From: Phlebopus portentosus
Taxonomy: Eukaryota; Basidiomycota; Agaricomycetes; Boletales; Boletinellaceae
Assembly: GCA_037892935.1 (NCBI GenBank)
Contig: JAYXKI010000015.1
Location: forward strand, 62,001 to 126,000
Direction: 5' to 3'
Length of the DNA: 64,000 bases
A program made the position numbers and the translations under genes. Below are positions 35,941 through 46,884 of this stretch, one piece after another; position 1 is the stretch's first letter, and the number at the start of each line of letters is the position of its first letter. The notes beneath the pieces are model-generated. The model ran no database searches, was not told the DNA's origin, and saw only the letters and a list, made by a program, of their open reading frames with translations.

Positions 35941-36540
35941 GCTTCTGGAATCTATCTGCTAGATCTTGTTCGGTCGGCCTCGGATACTTGTGGAGTGCCT
36001 CGCAACACACGCAAATCTTATGTTTGACCTTCTAAGTTCTAAGATGATCATCCAACCTTGAACAGGAAAGTTTATTGCATCAAAAAATTACCGAGGCCCA
36101 CCAAATGATACAGCAGTCCACTGCAATGTCCACTCTCTGAAAATGAATGCAGACAAATTACTACAAAGATCCTAAGACAAATGGAATCCTCTTCCTCTTA
36201 TCATCTGAATCAAGGCTGTGGCATGTAGATGCCTCAGACGCTACTCTCCCAAAGTACATACACCACTTAATTTGAACTGTGGACAAGAATAAATTTATCA
36301 CATTAGCTCTATATGCATATATGCAAGCCCAAAAGACAACAGCTCCAAGCCTCTCTGAACATGGAAAGTGACATAAAGCAGCCCAGTTCATCGTGCATAT
36401 ATTATCCTTCAATTTTGTCCTCTTTGTCTGCGACAGATGCAAGCTTCACCAGTTTCATACTGCTGCAGATCAAGGTGAGTGCATAGTCTTGTGGCTTCAG
36501 GTTTGGTGTTTGTACAGAGATATGGACACATTTGATGTTC
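35941..36540. other. Decayed AT-rich sequence interrupted by gypsy element 1
   Basis: No gene seen. It continues at 43087 beyond the gypsy insertion. Confidence 0.4.
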
Positions 36541-36545
36541 ACTAG

Positions 36546-36946
36546 TGTAAGGACTCGAACATTTTCCTTTTCTTTTCTGATGTCATCATTTATTTTAATA
36601 TTCTTTTCTTTTCTTTTCTTTTTTCTTATGCGCTTATTCATCCTTTTGCCGGAACATTCCACAATGTTCTATCACGCTCACTAATCATCCCATTCCTTGT
36701 CATGTGACTTCCCATTAGGGTAGACCTTTCCCGCGCCCAAAGTCTATATAAGTAGATAAGTTGACTCTTTCGTTCCTTGTCTTTCTATTCTACTTACCTT
36801 CACTGCGACATAGCGTTCGACGGTCTGGACTTAAGCCTCGTCTTAGCTGTCTTGACCTGAGCGACGTGTTTGGGATTATCTCATTCACGCTTGTTTGTTG
36901 TTGTATTGGCCTGCCTCGACTCAGTCCTTGAGCCGTCCGCCTAACA
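36546..36946 (+). repeat. 5' LTR of element 1
   Basis: 401 bp, TGTAAGG...CCTAACA. It has a TATA box (TATATAA, 36745-36751). The predicted RNA start GTCTTTCTATT is at 36779, 34 bp after the start of the TATA box; the same spacing is seen in the other family LTRs. Confidence 0.95.
36745..36789 (+). promoter_or_regulatory. LTR core promoter and predicted start site
   Basis: TATATAA at 36745-36751, predicted +1 at about 36779. The +1 is inferred from the match between GTCTTTCTATT and the downstream primer-binding site. Confidence 0.6.
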
Positions 36947-36947
36947 T

Positions 36948-36958
36948 AATAGAAAGAC
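36948..36958 (+). other. Self-primer-binding site
   Basis: AATAGAAAGAC, two bases after the LTR, is the exact complement of GTCTTTCTATT at 36779-36789. Tf1/sushi-type elements prime reverse transcription with the folded 5' end of their own RNA in this way. No TGG-type tRNA complement is present at this position. Confidence 0.65.
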
Positions 36959-37157
36959 CTACCTCTGGCTCACGCCCGATTCCGTTGTCGTCGAGCGCTC
37001 GCCTGTGACGTGTCCCCTGAAGTATATCTTCGAAGGACGACATCGAACGAAACCCGGTTCCTACCATGCAGACAACAAACCCCTATCTTGCCCGTCGAAG
37101 CCCGATTGACTCCGATGTGACCCGATAGTACCCGAAGTATCAACCAATCACATCATC

Positions 37158-37376
37158 GTGGCGCTCCGAATCACCCTTCTCTGGAACTCCCATCAAACCT
37201 TCTCGTGGGTAACACATAGAGTCCAGTCGTCGACAAGTATCTCCTTCATTATCTACCTCGGAGCCTTTCGTTTAGTCATCAATTTCAAAGACGAGCCGGT
37301 TATCCGAAGTCGGTCCCGCCCGAACAGCATCCCGATCCCCGTTCCACCCCCAGCCTATCAAGGTGGAGCTAACTGA
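37158..37376 (+). CDS. Conserved small frame upstream of gag (element 1)
   Basis: A 72-codon frame overlapping the start of gag in another register. It is also present in element 3 (61655-61873) with mostly synonymous differences, and in element 2 up to a TGA. Its first codon is GTG here and in element 3 but ATG in element 2 (57848). It may be an N-terminal part of Gag, joined by frameshift or splicing, or a separate small protein. Confidence 0.5.
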   Translation: MALRITLLWNSHQTFSWVTHRVQSSTSISFIIYLGAFRLVINFKDEPVIRSRSRPNSIPIPVPPPAYQGGAN

Positions 37377-38520
37377 CGAGCAACGAGCGGCCCTCCCTGC
37401 GAACTCTAGGTGGAGCGCCTCGCGGGGACATTATATCGTCAAAGCAGGAAATCAAGTCTTCGGCGCCTGGTGGGACGAGACTGCCAAGAGGTGGTACTCC
37501 CAGAGGGAAGGAAGGTCCATCCACTGGAGAGTGAAACAAGAAGACGACGTAGACGAGCCCTCACCTCCTACTCCGACGCAACCAACGGCCCCCTTACCAG
37601 AACCATCGGGTTCGACCACTCAAGCGTTGGCCCCCACTGTTGAGCCTTCTCCGGCATTTGGAAAGTTCCGAGAACCAGCGCCGCTTATACCGAGCGAAGA
37701 AGACGAAGAAGAAGAAGAAGAACACGAGATGTCATTATCGAAGGAAGCGATGACTGATCTCGCAACGGCGGTCGCACTAGCACTCCAAGCAGCAGGCGAA
37801 GGTGCGAATCAAGGATCAAAGGTGTCGAAGAAGGTCCACGTCGCCAAACCAAGAGACTTCGATGGTGAACACGATTATGTGGACTTCAAGCGAGAGCTGC
37901 GCCTCTACATCTACGCATCTGAGTCAGAGTTCAGGACGAACAAGAGTAAGATTATGTTCGCCCTGTCGTACATGAAGAGTGGTGCTGCGGCTCGCTGGGC
38001 AGAGAGTTACACCAGTGGAGCAGTCGATGCAGACGGCAACCTGACGTTCACGGACGCCTGGGACGCCTTCTTAAAGAAGCTGGACACTTCGTTCGATGAC
38101 CCTGCCAGATCCCAAAAGGCCTTCGAACGACTAGATGCAATGTACCAAGGAGACCTTAACGCCGACGAATTTTTCAACAAGTTTGACATTTGTCGAGTGG
38201 ATGCTGGCCTAGCAACAGAGGCACACGACGAATGGTTGATGAGTCGCCTGAAGAGGGCGCTAAACCCGAAGGTTGTGGAAGGGGTCATGAGATTGCCCAA
38301 TGAACCGACGTCGTATGAAGAGTTCAAGAAAGCCGCCGTCAAGGTCGACAGGGTCGAGCGCCAAATCAGGGACCTGATGGCTGAACGTCGGAGAAAGACA
38401 ATTAGTTCGACAGCGATGAAACCAGCTCCGACACCACCAATGAGACGTTTTATGCCGCCTCAACAAGCAGCCCGTCCTTTCGTACCCCCGCTCAAGATCG
38501 TCGTGATGCTACAGGAGTAA
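37363..38520 (+). CDS. gag: Gag (element 1), frameshifted
   Basis: 385 codons: a conserved N-terminal region (DEQRAALPANSRW), an acidic low-complexity linker (EEDEEEEEEHE), then a retrotransposon gag capsid domain (RDFDGEHDYVDFKRELRLYI, IMFALSYMKSGAAARWAES, FDDPARSQKAFERLDAMYQG). The frame has no ATG in its first 120 codons; GTG at 37363 is only the first near-cognate codon after a stop. A five-C run at 38485-38489 is six C in element 2. The lost base shifts the frame so that the zinc knuckle is cut off. Confidence 0.9.
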   Translation: MELTDEQRAALPANSRWSASRGHYIVKAGNQVFGAWWDETAKRWYSQREGRSIHWRVKQEDDVDEPSPPTPTQPTAPLPEPSGSTTQALAPTVEPSPAFGKFREPAPLIPSEEDEEEEEEHEMSLSKEAMTDLATAVALALQAAGEGANQGSKVSKKVHVAKPRDFDGEHDYVDFKRELRLYIYASESEFRTNKSKIMFALSYMKSGAAARWAESYTSGAVDADGNLTFTDAWDAFLKKLDTSFDDPARSQKAFERLDAMYQGDLNADEFFNKFDICRVDAGLATEAHDEWLMSRLKRALNPKVVEGVMRLPNEPTSYEEFKKAAVKVDRVERQIRDLMAERRRKTISSTAMKPAPTPPMRRFMPPQQAARPFVPPLKIVVMLQE

Positions 38521-38543
38521 CGTATGGAGGCTTAGGACAACCC

Positions 38544-38816
38544 ATGGAGGTGATGATGAACCAGGCGCGTTGTACACGTGCTTGTTACAAGTGTGGTCAG
38601 GTGGGCCATTACATCAGAGACTGCCCGCGAGGTCGTGAAGCAATACGTGCCATCATCGCAGCCTTCGTCCCAGCAGACAGAAAGGCGCTCTTCGAGGAAC
38701 TCGGCCAAGCAAAGGAATCCTCCTTTGAAGAGGACGACGACGTCGATGTACGAGCGGTACCTGCTGAGCTGGAAGAACTCATAGAAGGCGAGGGTTTTCC
38801 AGAAGACCAGGCGTAG
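38544..38816 (+). CDS. gag: Gag zinc-knuckle segment (element 1), out of frame with the capsid
   Basis: Continuation of Gag after the 1-nt loss, with the CCHC knuckle CYKCGQVGHYIRDC at about 38583-38624 and an acidic end. It stops at TAG 38814-38816, 16 nt after the slippery heptamer GGGTTTT (38792-38798). Confidence 0.9.
   Translation: MEVMMNQARCTRACYKCGQVGHYIRDCPRGREAIRAIIAAFVPADRKALFEELGQAKESSFEEDDDVDVRAVPAELEELIEGEGFPEDQA
38792..38798 (+). promoter_or_regulatory. -1 ribosomal frameshift heptamer, gag-pol
   Basis: G GGT TTT in gag frame, fitting X XXY YYZ. The -1 frame is open from here into pol. Identical in elements 2 (59489-59495) and 3 (63287-63293). Confidence 0.6.
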
Positions 38817-41017
38817 ACGTCGGAACGACTGGTCGGTCTCCTAAAGGACTCTTTTCGTTGGACTCGTTAAAATATAATCGTCCTGTTGTACAATATCAAG
38901 ATGCGAATACCAGTGACGGTTTTATCCTTCGAAAGATCCTTACCGACGTACTGCCAGATGAATCTGAAGATGACAATGATGACTTCGAAGTCTATGAAGA
39001 TTTATTTGTCAGAAGAACAGATGCGCAAGCAGGCGAATTGAGTGAGGAAGAGCGGAATCAAACCGCTATAAAAAATGAGGTTGTGGCGGAAGCACCTTAC
39101 CGCGAGAACGTTGTTGCTCAGGCGAACGTCACTGAAGCAGTGTGGGATGTAGTAGGCAGACGCGCGGCTGAGGTATGGCGCGAGGGCATTGTGGACGCAG
39201 ATCAGTTTGTGCGACGGGTAGGAGGAAAGGAGTTAGACGCCTTTGTTAGCATCGTACACCCAAAAGTAGCAGGTGATGACGAAGTAGACTTGTCGAACCC
39301 CCTACTCGAAGAGGAAAACTTCATTGATGCTCATGCACTGATCGACTCAGGGTGCACAGGCTCATGCATCGACGAAGGTTTTGTCAAACGGTATGGTTTC
39401 CCCACCCAAAGGTACATTCGGCCTAGACCAGTCTTCAATGCTGATGGAACAAGCAACGAGGCTGGATTGATCAAGGAATACGTAGTCGTACGAATGTTCT
39501 TTGGGAAACACGAGGAAGAGATTCGACTGGCAGTGACATCCTTAGCGTCAAGCAACATCTTCCTCGGACATGACTGGTTGACGAAGCATAATCCTGAGAT
39601 TGATTGGAGGTTAGGAACAGTTAAGTTCACCCGTTGCCCTGATGAATGTGAGTCGCCACTGTCGAGCGAGGAGATAGATGAAGAGTTTGTGAGGAATGTG
39701 CGGATGAAGGAAGCGGCAAAATGGCCACCTTACCTGGAGGAATACGCCGACGTCTTTAGTGAGGAATCGTTCGAACGCTTACCAAACCACCGAACGTGGG
39801 ACCACGCTATTGACCTGAAACCGGATTTCAAACCCAGCGACTGCAAGGTTTACCCGTTATCGCCAAAAGAACAAGAAGCGATGAAGGAGTTCATTGAGGA
39901 AAACCTAGCATCAGGACGTATCCGACAGTCGAAGTCTCCAATGGCGTCACCATTCTTTTTTATCAAGAAAGAGGATGGGAGCTTACGAGCAATCCAAGAC
40001 TATCGAAAGCTCAATGAAGGAACAGTCAAGAACAAATACCCGTTGCCACTGATAAATGAGCTCATCGACAAGGTTAAGGATGCAAGGTACATCACGAAGC
40101 TCGACGTTCGTTGGGGATACTACAACATCCGGATTCGCGAGGGAGACGAGTGGAAGGCAGCGTTCCGGACAAATCTAGGCTTATTCGAACCCACAGTCAT
40201 GTTCTTCGGCTTGTGTAATGCGCCAGCGACGTTCCAAGGCTTTATGAATGACATCTTTCGGGAGCTAATTCATGAGGGTATCGTCATCATTTACCTCGAT
40301 GACATTCTTATCTTCTCGAATGATCTAGAAGAACACCGCAGATGCACCAAACGAGTCTTTGAGATCCTTCGCCAAAACGGACTTTTCCTAAAGCCGCAGA
40401 AGTGCGAGTTCGAAGTTGATACAGTCAAGTACCTCGGGCACATTATTGGCAATGGCGAAGTTCGAATGGATCCCAAGAAGACGGCGGCAGTACAGGACTG
40501 GCCAGTTCCAAGGAACGTCCACGAACTGCAACAATTCCTGGGATTAGGAAATTGGTTGCGACGTTTTGTTAAGGACTACAGTTCGGTCGTCAAACCCTTG
40601 ACTACCCTAACGGGTAAGGTGGAATGGAGATGGGGCGAAGATGAGCAGGCAGCGTTTGAGGAATTGAAGCGTCGTTTGAGTAGTCCTCCCGTGTTAGCGA
40701 TACCCAACAATGAGGACCCTTTCCGTGTAGAAGCGGATGCGTCGGACTTTGCGACTGGTGGAGTCCTTCTCCAGAAACAAGACGGTAAATGGAAGGTGAT
40801 CGCTTATCGGTCGTCAACATTCCTAGAGGCAGAGCAAAACTATGAGATTTACGACAAGGAAATGCTCGCCATCGTTCAAGCCCTAAAGGAATGGCGACAA
40901 TATCTCCAGGGAGCTAGCCAACCTTTTGAGGTATGGACAGACCATGCAAATCTAACGTACTTCCGATCGCCGCAGAAGTTAAATCGTCGACAAGCTCGTT
41001 GGACTCGATTTAGCTGA
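38799..41017 (+). CDS. pol: Pol part 1: protease, reverse transcriptase, RNase H (element 1)
   Basis: Entered by -1 frameshift; the next start-like codon is TTG at 38858 and no ATG is near. It has an aspartic protease with ALIDSGCTGSCIDEGF near 39337. The reverse transcriptase runs from about 39850, with YLDDILIFS (catalytic aspartates) at 40292. RNase H has the block VEADASDFATGGVL near 40730 and continues to WTDHANL. The frame ends early at 41017, just after NRRQARW, where the expected connection to integrase is one register away. That is a frameshift near 41003. Confidence 0.95.
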
Positions 41018-41054
41018 GTTCGATTTCACGCTAGTCCATAAACCCGGAAAGACG

Positions 41055-42680
41055 TTGGGAAAAGCTGATCTGTTGTCACGCCGGGCGGATTATGACAAGG
41101 GCGAGCGCGATAATGAGAACGTGACTTTCATCAAGAAGGAATGGCTGGTTAGAGGAATGGTTCAGACGTCAAGAGAAGTACTCGTTGAAAAGGTCGTGGA
41201 AGCGCAGAGACAAGAGGACGAGGGAGTGAGGCCGAAGGACGTCGAGAAGAGAGGGGACATGTGGAGAAAGGGCCGCCGACTATATGTACCAGCGAGCATC
41301 AGAGAGGACGTCATGAAGGAACACCATGACTCGACCCTGGCAGGACATCCAGGAGCAACAAAGACGATCCAGCTGATAGCACGCAAGTACTGGTGGCCGA
41401 GGATGAGTGCAGATGTGCGAGTGTACGTGCGGGGGTGTGATCGTTGTCAACGGACGAAGGCTCTAAGGACAACGAGAGCAAAGGTTTTGCACCCTAATGA
41501 GGTGCCGGAGGCGCCATGGCAGATTGTCACGGTCGACCTAATCGGAGAGTTGCCAGAATCGAATGGGTTCAATGCGGTTTGCGTAGTGGTCGATCGCTTT
41601 AGCAAACAAATCTATGCAATTCCAACAACGACAAAGTTAACGGCGGAAGGCATGGCTAGGATCTACAGAGACCACGTCTTCCGATTACACGGACTACCAC
41701 GGAAGATCATTCATGACCGAGGGGTGCAATTCGACGCAAAGATGATGAAGGAGTTGTACAAGCTCCTCCACATTGAAGGCAACCCATCGACAGCGTATCA
41801 CCCACAAACTGACGGACAGACAGAGCGGGTTAATCAGGAACTAGAACAATACCTGCGGCTATACGTCAACCATCGGCAGTCGGACTGGGCGGACTGGCTG
41901 GCTCTCGCAGAATTCGCATACAACAATCGTGAACATTCAGCGACGAAGCTATCTCCCTTCTTCGTCAATACGGGAATGCACCCCTTAGACTTCACAGGGA
42001 TTGGAACGGCATCATCGAACCTGTCAGCAGAAGAATTTGCCAAACATGTCAAGGAGGTGCACGAACTCGCTCAAGGTAACCTAACCCAAGCAAATGAAGA
42101 CATGAAGCGTTTTTACGACCGCCATGCTGGGAAGTCCATTACCTATGAGGCAGGGCAGAAAGTCTTCTTAGATGGACGAAATATCAAGACGATCCGACCG
42201 ACGAAGAAGATGGATGATAAATGGTTCGGTCCCTTCGAGGTAGTGGAAAAGGTTGGCGCAAGCGCATACAGACTCAAACTACCGAAGACCTGGAAGAAGG
42301 TCCATCCAGTTTTCAATGAGATCTTGCTCAAACCAGCCGTCCAACCGTCCTTTGAATCGCAGAAGAAACCACCTCCACCACCGCCAGTGATCATTGATGA
42401 GCAGGAAGAGTACGAGGTTGAAGAAATACTCGACTCGCGTCTGCATCGAGGCAAGCTCCAATTCCTGGTCAAGTGGGTTGGATATGAGGAAGCGACTTGG
42501 CAGCCAGAATCCGACGTCAAGGATAATGCGCAGGAGTCAATTCAAGAATTTTACCGCAAACATCCTGGAGCTCCAAGGAAGTTAACAATACCTCGACAAA
42601 GCCTGCGAGCGCTGTACAAGTTCACGTCCTCAGAAGGCTTATGTGGTTGGTCGGGACGCCCAACCTTGAAGGGGGGGTGA
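41055..42680 (+). CDS. pol: Pol part 2: integrase with chromodomain (element 1)
   Basis: 541 codons, including GKADLLSRRADY at the RNase H end. The HHCC zinc-binding region contains HHDSTLAGHPGATKTIQLIA and CDRCQR. The integrase core has VDLIGELP (first D), HDRGVQFDAKM (second D) and TDGQTERVNQELEQYLR (E). A C-terminal domain is followed by a chromodomain (EYEVEEILDSRLHRGKLQFL, VKWVGYEEATWQPESDV). Chromodomains of this type direct chromoviruses to methylated histone H3 in heterochromatin. Open-ended at the GTA start side because of the upstream frame error. Confidence 0.95.
   Translation: MGKADLLSRRADYDKGERDNENVTFIKKEWLVRGMVQTSREVLVEKVVEAQRQEDEGVRPKDVEKRGDMWRKGRRLYVPASIREDVMKEHHDSTLAGHPGATKTIQLIARKYWWPRMSADVRVYVRGCDRCQRTKALRTTRAKVLHPNEVPEAPWQIVTVDLIGELPESNGFNAVCVVVDRFSKQIYAIPTTTKLTAEGMARIYRDHVFRLHGLPRKIIHDRGVQFDAKMMKELYKLLHIEGNPSTAYHPQTDGQTERVNQELEQYLRLYVNHRQSDWADWLALAEFAYNNREHSATKLSPFFVNTGMHPLDFTGIGTASSNLSAEEFAKHVKEVHELAQGNLTQANEDMKRFYDRHAGKSITYEAGQKVFLDGRNIKTIRPTKKMDDKWFGPFEVVEKVGASAYRLKLPKTWKKVHPVFNEILLKPAVQPSFESQKKPPPPPPVIIDEQEEYEVEEILDSRLHRGKLQFLVKWVGYEEATWQPESDVKDNAQESIQEFYRKHPGAPRKLTIPRQSLRALYKFTSSEGLCGWSGRPTLKGG
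42667..42680 (+). other. Polypurine tract of element 1
   Basis: GAAGGGGGGGTGA directly before the 3' LTR, the expected plus-strand primer. Confidence 0.8.
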
Positions 42681-43081
42681 TGTAAGGACTCGAACATTTT
42701 CCTTTTCTTTTCTGATGTCATCATTTATTTTAATATTCTTTTCTTTTCTTTTCTTTTTTCTTATGCGCTTATTCATCCTTTTGCCGGAACATTCCACAAT
42801 GTTCTATCACGCTCACTAATCATCCCATTCCTTGTCATGTGACTTCCCATTAGGGTAGACCTTTCCCGCGCCCAAAGTCTATATAAGTAGATAGTTTGAC
42901 TCTTTCGTTCCTTGTCTTTCTATTCTACTTACCTTCACTGCGACATAGCGTTCGACGGTCTGGACTTAAGCCTCGTCTTAGCTGTCTTGACCTGAGCGAC
43001 GTGTTTGGGATTATCTCATTCACGCTTGTTTGTTGTTGTATTGGCCTGCCTCGACTCAGTCCTTGAGCCGTCCGCCTAACA
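42681..43081 (+). repeat. 3' LTR of element 1
   Basis: 401 bp; differs from the 5' LTR in TAGTTTG versus TAAGTTG, two positions. Confidence 0.95.
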
Positions 43082-43086
43082 ACTAG

Positions 43087-45315
43087 AATGAGACAAACAA
43101 GATCATCATCCGCCAGCAAATTTGTATAGAGTACAAAAATATACAATGAATCGTTATTCTTCTTGATGTTCCGCATTGTACCTGGCAACTAAAGCAAGCA
43201 AAATTGCTTGCTTTTCAGCTTTCTTTGACATTGTCTTCTCAGCAGGCACATCAGCTGGATAAATTTTTTTGAATTTCACAAGCTGAATTTTCATCATAGG
43301 GACGGTCATTCGCTTGACAGTGGAACTGTCCCGCTCCATAGAGACCAATTTGATGTGTTCGTCTCAGTCCTTCTTCTTCTGCATAAGTAGGTCGGTCTTC
43401 AGTTTTTTTGCAGCATATTCCTGATCCTTTTTTGCAGTAACTTCATGCTGCCATTTTCTCTCCAGGCTGCTTGAATCCTCGGCGCGTGCCTGCACACACA
43501 AAAACTTTTGGTCTTCTTCACTGGTGAGTACAGTTTCGATAAATTCTTCTGTGTCGTTGTGTCAATATCTGAATACTGAATTGAATAGTCGCAAAGATCC
43601 GCTTGGATTTTTGCAGGCAAAAAGCCTAAGGGAGCCAAGTGCTCCCTCATTTGCATCATTTGTTACAGGCATCCAAGCCTGCTCCTTCTCTGCTTCAGTA
43701 AGTGCTGCAATTGCTCCATCGTCATTAAATTCTGATGAAAAGCACTCCCAGGTAGATAGTGCACAGTCAAGAAGGCCCTGAAAAGGGCCTCTAGTTCTAG
43801 CAGCCTCTTTTCAGTAATAAGGGTTTAAATAGCTTCAATTGCATTGGGGCGATTTCAATTCTTATTTCCATCCAGGGTGGCCTCATGAGGCTTTGCCTAT
43901 GATGAAATGATGAGCTGTGATGAGCAGATCAATTTCCGCAAGTGTTGCTTGACCTGTGTAGATGTTCGAGACTCAAGTAAGTACCTTTGATAGATCCTAG
44001 CTGAGTATAGTCTCACCTGCTCTAAGTGTGGCCTGATTTCTAGGGCATTCCATAATACACTAGTAATTTGGACATGTGACATATTTTGGCCCTCCTACAC
44101 CTCAAAACACAAAATAAATCTTATCTCACCCAACACTTAACCGTTTTGCATGATCTAAGTTTTTAAATTCATCATTGATTGTGGGTTTCATATTACAACT
44201 TGAGCGAGGGAAATCAGTGCAAAATTGACCCCAAAACGTCGCAAACTGTCAATTTTGCATACAACCCCGACTTTCTCAAAATTTCCTGACCTCAAACCTG
44301 GCTGTACAGCTCCCCAGACCAGTCCTAAATGATAATATGACTTTATTATGAGTTTAAATATTGAGTTTGAGCTGAAATGTGTACTGGAATTGTCAGCCTG
44401 TGGCATGCCTGAGTTGCTGAAAACTGCACATCTCCCCCTAAGCTCCCTGGACCAAGAGAAGCAGTTTCCTGGCCAGATTCATACACATAAAATCATGATA
44501 TAATTGCACTAGATTATATATGAGCATCATTCAGGGCTCCAGACTCAGCTGGTGAGCTGGGAAGATGCTGACTGGGATGCTGCTATATGCCTCAGATGTT
44601 GAAGTCCGCATTGCTTTTATAGAGTCAAATGATTGAAGACTACACAGGTTGTGACTCTGGCTTGGCCAGATCTAGAGGCGGCGAGGGCTTCAGTGATGAC
44701 ACAAATAAAAGGCGCCAAATGATGGAATGATAGTGATCACAAGACGGAATGAAAGGAAAAAAGCAGGGTGCGGAAAGGTGACATGAAAAATAATGCAACA
44801 TTGGGAAAAAGATGGGACGAAAGGAGAGAGGGAACTAAGGAGCTTACTTTGAATACGTTCCTGCGTATTCGACGAGATTTAAAACCTCCATGGATTTCGA
44901 GAGTTATCTTGCGGCCGACGATTGCTCCTTGTGAGTTGTGCCACGGATTTGGGCAAAATGTCATGCGTCGCAGGACTCATGAAGAGAAGAAGGCTAGATC
45001 ACACAAAACGGGCAAGTGCACTGTTCATCGGGATATGACTTATATTTCGTGATTTGAGGCACAGGGGCCGAAATTGGGAATGTATCGTGTCTCAAGATCT
45101 CTGAAGAAAACCGAAGCTATCACGGTAATATGCTTCATCCGAGCCTCCTTCCTATCTACCGCCCCTGGGCATGCCGTCTACTAAATGTCTCATTTGCTCG
45201 AGTTCCGCACGTACCGCACGAAGCTCGTGTTGAGCATTTGGAGTAGAGTCGCCAGAATCGTCGATATTCGTAAGACTACTCGAAAGCAATAAGCCTAAGC
45301 GCTACAGGTGTATCG
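43087..45315. other. Decayed sequence, no intact gene
   Basis: AT-rich remnant split by gypsy element 1. Minus frames at 43348-43154 and 43659-43399 (HLAPLGFLPAKIQADLCDYS) look like pieces of an old coding sequence of unknown type. A plus frame at 44768-45052 has CELCHGFGQ, not recognised. Confidence 0.4.
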
Positions 45316-46738
45316 TCAGTCATCCTGCAAGGCGCTTAGAATTAAAACGCGACAAGTGGTTCTTACTCGAGAGACATGAGGCTGTAACAATGCCACTAAG
45401 AATGCGAGGACGAATGCTGCATGCGCAAGAGTAAGGATATCAAGCCAACCCCAAGAGGTTCGCGGATACTTTCTCGAGTGTGTCATCCGCCAGAATGAAA
45501 TGTACGGTTTTGAAGACCCGTAGTTCGTTGATGAACCACCCATGACGAGCGTTTCTGTCGACCCGTCGAAACTCTGAAGAAGAATATTTCAGCTTTGATA
45601 GTTTTGAGCATATTGATGCGCACGGCCACCGTCTGGACGAAACCAGAACTCTCATGCTGCAGCTTCTGAGTGACTTGCCCCGTCTCCGCATTGTAGACGT
45701 AAAGCATTCCATGATCGGACCCTCCAATTATTAGCTTCTGGTGGTGAGCCCAAGCTACTTGCTTGGGCACGGTCTTATTTACAGGACAAGGCAGAGCGCG
45801 GACCAAGCTACCCGTAGCGACATCGATGACGCTAAAGCCATCCTCGGAATTATCAATGACCGCTAACCTGCGACCAGGACAAAATGCTGCGTAGCCACTG
45901 CATCGCCATTGAGTCAATGAAACAGTCGCAGACTATGCCGAAGGTCTCACCAAATTTGCGAGAAGGCATTTGTTGACCTTAGAATGTTACCCCTCTGCCC
46001 GTGAACAGTAAGGCTGGGTAATTCTGGTCATTACTTAAAGAAAGTTTAAGAAGCGCGGAACTGTTACATTCGCCCGTCCATCATCCCAAATATAATGAGG
46101 TCGGCTCTCACGTTATCGGCAAAGGCAATGGACTTCGGAATCGTTCCAGCGAGCTGTATCGAAAAGACAGCTGTGGGAGTCCCAGGAATTTCGTCATCGT
46201 ACATAAAGACGCGGACCCAGCGTTCGTACGTGCCGAGCGCAACACGGAAGGACTTGGTGTCCGGTTTCGAGACGGAGAGGCTGATCACTTGCTCGGGGGT
46301 TCCAACGCGGTGTGCGGACAGCTCCTTAAAAGCTCCCTGGCAGTAGGTCAGCGCAAGCTAAGGAAATACGAGGGATATCTCACCGACTCGGATTCTTTCC
46401 AAACGATTAGGTAGCCAACGGAGGTCGCAAAAATCAGGGTTTTTCTCCAGTCACTGGTGGGTAGCCACGAGGTGCAAGTGACTTGGCCACGGACATTAAC
46501 CCTGTGGTCCGGACGAAATGGTGGTCGCAGTTCTTTACAGGCTACTATGTCCCACAGACGCAGTGTATCCGAGCCTATAAAAACTGTTCTCAGTGGACTC
46601 AGTTCCAGACGGAGGAAACGTACCCCCGCTAGCGAGGACTGTGCCGTCGTTTGATATAGAGAGGGAATTAATTCCCTCTGAGTGTCCGTAAAGGCGGCCA
46701 ACGAGAACAAAGTGCGGTCTGCTCCAGAAGAACACCAT
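45316..46738 (-). CDS. WD40-repeat protein with C-terminal membrane anchor
   Basis: Six exons in consistent phase: 46738-46624, 46574-46384, 46336-46068, 45977-45951, 45897-45624 and 45573-45316, giving 377 residues. It starts GRLYGHSEGINSLSISNDGT and continues with propeller blades (TLRLWDIVACKELRPP, RVALGTYERWVRVF, GFSVIDVATGSLVRAL, LIIGGSDHGMLYVYNAETGQ). It ends with one hydrophobic segment (WLDILTLAHAAFVLAFLVAL). This architecture is a frequent agaricomycete family of unknown function; the tail suggests insertion in an internal membrane. The 27-nt exon 4 depends on both flanking introns being right. Confidence 0.75.
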
Positions 46739-46884
46739 ACTGCACTGGATGAGTACGACGAATTTTAGGAATCCAACAAAGCGATACAGATCTATTTAAC
46801 TAATCGGATATATCGATCAATTAGAAACAAACCAGAAACGTCGGAGGCTACGGAAAGTAGCGTTCTAAGCAAAGTACGGTTACG

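Larger units (their letters stand above)
36546..43081 (+). mobile_element. Ty3/gypsy chromovirus, element 1 (full length)
   Basis: A 6536-bp element with two 401-bp LTRs that differ at two adjacent positions by eye, TG...CA ends and a 5-bp target duplication ACTAG (36541-36545 and 43082-43086). Order: LTR, PBS, upstream small frame, gag with CCHC knuckle, protease, reverse transcriptase, RNase H, integrase, chromodomain, polypurine tract, LTR. There is no envelope-like frame. Near-identical LTRs mean recent insertion, yet gag has a 1-nt deletion (near 38487) and pol a frame error near 41003. It therefore cannot make intact products. Confidence 0.95.

Noticed and set aside
36600..36630. TTCTTTTC microsatellite
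   Set aside because: Part of the gypsy LTR and present in every copy; not an independent feature.
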